This document shows, one piece after another, positions 14,475 to 17,595 of a stretch of 17,595 nucleotides of DNA. The DNA comes from Peptococcaceae bacterium BRH_c23 (GTDB taxonomy: Bacteria; Bacillota_B; Desulfitobacteriia; Desulfitobacteriales; Desulfitobacteriaceae). The position numbers and the translations under genes were made by a program. The notes beneath the pieces are model-generated. The model did not search any database. It saw only the letters and a list, made by a program, of their open reading frames with translations, and was not told where the DNA came from. Location of the stretch: positions 1 to 17,595 of the forward strand of contig LADV01000102.1 of the NCBI GenBank assembly GCA_000961805.1, in the 5' to 3' direction. The number at the start of each line of letters is the position of its first letter. The first letter of the stretch is position 1.

Positions 14475-16067
14475 CTATTTGACTAATTTTCCGGGATTCA
14501 TCATGCCCTCGGGATCTAAGGTTCGGCACAGAGAAGAAATCATCGTCATTCCTAGTTCACCCTTTTCAGCAAGTAAATAGGGTTGATGATCAATTCCGAC
14601 ACCGTGCTGGTGAGTAATAGTTGCTCCCATTCTAACTATTGCTTCACTCGCTGCTTTTTTTAAGGCCCGCCAGCGGCACATAGTCTCAGTCGGGGAATCT
14701 GCCAGCCTGAATATGTATGTAACATAGAGACTTGTACCATGAGGATAGACATGAGAAAGATGAGTAAATACGTGAACTTTTTCATTTAATTCTTTTAAGC
14801 CATTACGCAAGCCTTCTTCAATTGCTTTTCTTGTTGAAGAAGCCTTCTTCCAAGTAACAGCCGTTTCTAACGTATCAACTGCGTAGCCGAGATCCCAAAG
14901 ATTATTGCGTATATAAGGCAATTTAAAACGGCCTTTGTACCAGTGTTTACCAACCGACGTACCAACATAGACTCCTTGGTGTTGCTTAATAATTTCTTTA
15001 GCCTTACGCAATGTCCAGTTCACTTTTTCATGGGTACCCACAGCCCCATAAAGAAGCATGGTTTTTTCTTCTTTAATACCGTTCCAAGCAAGCCAGCGGT
15101 ACAAGAGATCCATTTGCCACCCATGCTTAAGACTTAAGGTTGTCGTTGTCTCCTCGGGTAAGCTTAGCCTTAGCATAGAAAGGGGAATCCCAGCTTGGGC
15201 CAGTGCTCGTACAGCTGAGACGCCTTCTTCCCTTCCTGGGAAAAAAGCTGCGGGAAAAATCTCTGCCTCTGGTAGCACAGTCACTTTAACCGTGCATTTT
15301 GTGACAATTCCCAGTCTGCCCTCGGAACCCATAATCCATTCTCTCAAGTCAGGTCCGGCAGCGGAAGCCGGAAAAGCAGGTATCTTTACTGTGCCAACCG
15401 GAGTTTCCATTTCACCTCCGACAAATAAACGTTCAATTCTCCCATATCCCATGGATAATTGTCCCGCAGAACGGGTAACCACCCATCCACCCAAAGTCGA
15501 TAATTCAAAGGACTGCGGATAGTGACCTAAAGTAAATCCCTCCGCCCTTAAAGCAGCCTCTAAGTCCGGTCCCCGTATTCCTGCCTGAAATGTTGCAAGG
15601 CATCCTTGTTTGTCAAGTTCCAGCAGCTTACACATTCGCCCCATGTTGACCGTGATTACACACCACTGCTCGCCCTTTGGCACGGTCAGGTGACCAACGA
15701 CACTAGTGCCCCCACCGTACGGAATTACCTGAGCCTTTATTTCTTTAGCAAAACGTAGTATCTCGCGTACATCGTGATCAGATTCCGGAAAGGCTACTCC
15801 ATCAGGAAAAACGGGCACTAACCCACCACGGAAATATATCCAATCTGACATACTTTGTCCGGTAGAATGGCGGACACGTTCCTCTTTGCCAGCACTTACC
15901 AAGCGATGTTCCGGCAGACGTGATGCCGGTACCATTTCCAGCATCTCTTCTAAAGAAATTTGTTTGGGCCGTGCAGCCGGTCCTATCAACTTAGCCAAAT
16001 ACTCACTCGCCGCTTGGGGAACATCAAAATCGACGGTATCGTCCCCCCATCCGTTCCATCGTCTCAT
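14475..16067 (-). CDS. AGPS-like FAD-binding oxidase (alkyl-DHAP synthase family)
   Basis: A 530-residue flavoprotein of the VAO/GlcD superfamily, closest by eye to alkyldihydroxyacetonephosphate synthase, which swaps the acyl chain of acyl-DHAP for a fatty alcohol to make an ether bond. Evidence: N-terminal RRWNGWG typical of AGPS; FAD loops PYGGGTSVVGHL and STLGGWVVTRSAGQ; MGSEGRLGIVT; THLSHVYPHG; a His motif HQHGVGIDH near residue 490, as in the AGPS His loop; and the C-terminal LDPEGMMNPGKL. ATG with GGAGG 7 nt upstream, 22 bp after fadR. A D-lactate/glycolate oxidase-type role is the alternative, but the AGPS signatures and lipid-type regulator favour an ether-lipid reaction. Confidence 0.82.
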   Translation of the reverse strand: MRRWNGWGDDTVDFDVPQAASEYLAKLIGPAARPKQISLEEMLEMVPASRLPEHRLVSAGKEERVRHSTGQSMSDWIYFRGGLVPVFPDGVAFPESDHDVREILRFAKEIKAQVIPYGGGTSVVGHLTVPKGEQWCVITVNMGRMCKLLELDKQGCLATFQAGIRGPDLEAALRAEGFTLGHYPQSFELSTLGGWVVTRSAGQLSMGYGRIERLFVGGEMETPVGTVKIPAFPASAAGPDLREWIMGSEGRLGIVTKCTVKVTVLPEAEIFPAAFFPGREEGVSAVRALAQAGIPLSMLRLSLPEETTTTLSLKHGWQMDLLYRWLAWNGIKEEKTMLLYGAVGTHEKVNWTLRKAKEIIKQHQGVYVGTSVGKHWYKGRFKLPYIRNNLWDLGYAVDTLETAVTWKKASSTRKAIEEGLRNGLKELNEKVHVFTHLSHVYPHGTSLYVTYIFRLADSPTETMCRWRALKKAASEAIVRMGATITHQHGVGIDHQPYLLAEKGELGMTMISSLCRTLDPEGMMNPGKLVK

Positions 16068-16089
16068 AATGAAACCTCCACTCTTCCCC

Positions 16090-16785
16090 TCACTTAATCT
16101 GCTTCTTATAGCAGTTAAGAACTGCTTCCATAACCTCCTTGGTCACCCTTTCGGCCCCTTGATAATCTGATGCCATAGCCGTAGCCAAGAGGTTTTGATA
16201 GAATTGTCGTGATAGAAGACGATTTTCGCTCACCATAAAGTAGCGTCGGGCAGCTTGAACATAAATAGCTCCAAAACTATTTAGGATAAGTCGATAAATT
16301 GGGTTTTTGGCCAAATCTACAAATCTTTTTTGTAACTGCCAATCAAATAAGGCAAGTACTTCAGCATTGTCTTGAAGTTCATCAATCTCACTAAGTGCTG
16401 CTACTACCTTAGCCGGACTGCAAAGAACAGCATCTTTTACGTAAGCCGGAGCCAGAACTGCCCTTACCTCCAATAAGTTAATAATAAAATCTTCAGGAAC
16501 TTCTTCAGAACTTTGCACAATATTTACAAGAGTATTCAGGTTTCCTTCACGCCAAAAATCCTTGACTAACGTTTGTTGGCCCTTGCGGACAGTAAACCAC
16601 CCGTCCCGCTCAAGGCGTTGAATAACTTCGCGCAAAGTTGGGCGCCCAACTCCCAGCTTAGCAGCTAGGTCACGTTCAGGAGGAAGTTCGCTCCCTGGTG
16701 GGAACTCTCCAAAAAGAACTGCTCTAATTAATTTGTTTTCTACAAGATCCGATGAGCGTGCTAGCGACTTTAATGCTTCTTCCAT
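16090..16785 (-). CDS. fadR: FadR-type acyl-CoA-responsive GntR regulator
   Basis: A 231-residue GntR-family regulator that resembles enterobacterial FadR over its full length, not just the common FCD-type relatives. The winged helix has PPGSELPPERDLAAKLGVGR then PTLREVIQRLERDGW, with R38, R48, T50 and R52 at the DNA-contact positions; E. coli T44 is Gly here and H65 is Lys68. The linker RKGQQTLVKDFW and the all-helical FadR_C domain with NPIYRLILNSFGAIY and RRYF carry the pattern of the acyl-CoA-binding fold. GAGGT lies 5 nt before the ATG. First gene of its operon, with a matching palindrome at its own promoter, so autoregulation is likely. Confidence 0.85.
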   Translation of the reverse strand: MEEALKSLARSSDLVENKLIRAVLFGEFPPGSELPPERDLAAKLGVGRPTLREVIQRLERDGWFTVRKGQQTLVKDFWREGNLNTLVNIVQSSEEVPEDFIINLLEVRAVLAPAYVKDAVLCSPAKVVAALSEIDELQDNAEVLALFDWQLQKRFVDLAKNPIYRLILNSFGAIYVQAARRYFMVSENRLLSRQFYQNLLATAMASDYQGAERVTKEVMEAVLNCYKKQIK

Positions 16786-16827
16786 GTAATACCTCTATTC
16801 CATTCTGGTAATATATATGCAATCTTG

Positions 16828-16869
16828 TGGTATTACCAATATGTTATAATATTCAGTATATTTTGTCTA
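16828..16869 (-). promoter_or_regulatory. Promoter and FadR-type operator of the fadR operon
   Basis: On the minus strand, TAGACA (16869-16864), 17-bp spacer, TAACAT (16846-16841). TGGTATTACCA (16828-16838) is a perfect palindrome fitting the FadR core TGGTNNNACCA and sits at the expected transcription start, where a bound repressor would block the polymerase. A half site TGGTAATA lies at 16806-16813, inside the leader. Confidence 0.7.
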
Positions 16870-17028
16870 GTGGAAAACCAATCATCTTAAGTAACTCTTT
16901 CAAACTGAAAAAGAAATACTTCGTGTGAAGGAATATTATGTAGAGCTTAAACAAACGATAATAGTTGTCACCTATTTAGTATGAATTTATCTCATAACAT
17001 GGATAACACAAGCATTTTGGAGGTATCT

Positions 17029-17350
17029 ATGCTAAGCATATACTGGTATTGTCTTCTAGCCATTATTGGAGTTGGAATCACGGCCTTTACTATATATAAG
17101 AATAGAGACATCAAACTCTCGACTTTTCTTGTATTTTTTCTATTTGCTACATGTGTTACATGGATAGGTGAATTTATTGTACTCGGTTTATTTGATAGTT
17201 ATTTTTATAAAACTGGCAGGCATATATGCAAGCCCTTGGGCCCAAAACATTCTAGGTCAGCTCATACTTAACTCAACTTTTTATCCTGCTACTGCAATAT
17301 TAGTTGCAGCGTACTCATTAGGATATGGTGTGGGCGCTCACTTTAACTGA
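17029..17350 (+). pseudogene. Frameshifted CBO0543-like small membrane protein gene
   Basis: A good ribosome site (GGAGG, 17019-17023) and ATG at 17029 begin MLSIYWYCLLAIIGVGITAF. The frame is lost at a 4-bp tandem duplication, GGCA at 17215-17218 and 17219-17222. Removing one copy joins ...FDSYFYKTG to IYASPWAQNILGQLILN and runs to TGA at 17348-17350, giving about 105 residues with about three membrane segments. The joined pattern, with EFIVLGLFDSYFYKTG then ILGQLILNSTFYPATA, looks like CBO0543-type proteins of Firmicutes (function unknown). These are usually longer, so a C-terminal truncation is also likely. A terminator overlaps its end. A sequencing error is possible but a clean 4-bp duplication is a common mutation. 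Confidence 0.65.
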
Positions 17351-17370
17351 CGTTAAAGGAGCGTCTTTTT
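17349..17370 (+). terminator. Rho-independent terminator
   Basis: GACGTT (17349-17354) pairs with AGCGTC (17360-17365), one G-U, around AAAGG, followed directly by TTTTT (17366-17370). It ends the membrane-protein gene, overlapping its stop. Confidence 0.7.
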
Positions 17371-17595
17371 CTTGACTTGTTTGGCGTTGCCGTTGGATAA
17401 TGGTTGTCATGTGTCAAAGTAGATCGCATGACAATCTGAAAAGAAGGATAAAAGAAAGAGGAAACATCATTGGCCGGCCAGCCTAGTTTCCTCTTTCCCA
17501 TTGGTTACTACCAATTTGAGTTTACATGAAGAAATATGGACTGTCCAGTTATATATTGAAAAGTTTGTCCATGGTTGTCCTAATCACTTGCGTCC
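17371..17595. other. Non-coding end with clustered inverted repeats
   Basis: No gene seen. Three inverted repeats are spaced along it: TTGTCATG/CATGACAA (17404-17411, 17427-17434); GAAAGAGGAAAC/GTTTCCTCTTTC (17454-17465, 17486-17497), enclosing the palindrome TGGCCGGCCA (17471-17480); and ATTGGT/ACCAAT (17500-17505, 17510-17515). The second could be a terminator for a gene beyond the right edge on the minus strand, or a regulatory leader for one on the plus strand. Confidence 0.5.

Noticed and set aside
17500..17515. A second FadR operator (TTGGT...ACCAA)
   Set aside because: The spacer is 4 bp, not 3 bp, and no suitable promoter is next to it.

Overview
The window looks like chromosome of an endospore-type, low-to-mid GC Firmicute of class Clostridia. 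Desulfosporosinus/Desulfitobacterium-like is my best guess, from the mix of gene families and style alone. It carries strong GGAGG-type ribosome sites, frequent TTG/GTG starts, sigma-A promoters, a lipoteichoic-acid-synthase-type enzyme, ethanolamine-microcompartment genes and much insertion-sequence debris. No rRNA, tRNA or CRISPR array was seen.

Layout. (1) 1-4800 is a rearranged accessory region. It opens with the 3' end of a group II intron (domains V and VI). A choline-kinase-like phosphotransferase (minus) follows, then gene debris: a piece of an agmatinase-family gene, a piece of a second copy of the kinase, and the start of an IS3-family orfA. An intact agmatinase/guanidinase-family enzyme (plus) comes next, behind a consensus sigma-A promoter and a leader with two tandem hairpins that have identical loops. 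It converges on a MerR-family multidrug-type regulator (minus) across a perfect 32-bp inverted repeat. A second IS3-type remnant ends this region. (2) 4803-6651 is a compact minus-strand ethanolamine-utilisation (eut) operon: eutS shell protein, eutP GTPase, a EutW sensor domain with no kinase domain, and the ANTAR antitermination regulator eutV. The ammonia-lyase genes are not in the window. (3) 6689-10267 holds an LtaS-type membrane sulfatase-fold enzyme (minus) divergent from a DASS-family anion transporter (plus). (4) 10507-10971 encodes a small membrane protein. (5) 11163-16869 is a minus-strand operon fadR - AGPS-like FAD enzyme - glpD-like dehydrogenase - (tiny ORF) - FGGY kinase, with a FadR-type palindrome at its promoter. 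(6) 17029-17350 is a frameshifted small membrane-protein gene, then a terminator and a non-coding end rich in inverted repeats.

Most interesting points: the FadR/AGPS/GlpD/FGGY operon looks like a lipid-responsive pathway for glycerol ethers or a related lipid, not plain glycerol use; the agmatinase leader resembles a guanidine-II (mini-ykkC) riboswitch, which would make its gene a guanidine hydrolase candidate; EutW seems to have lost its whole kinase module while its tail remains.
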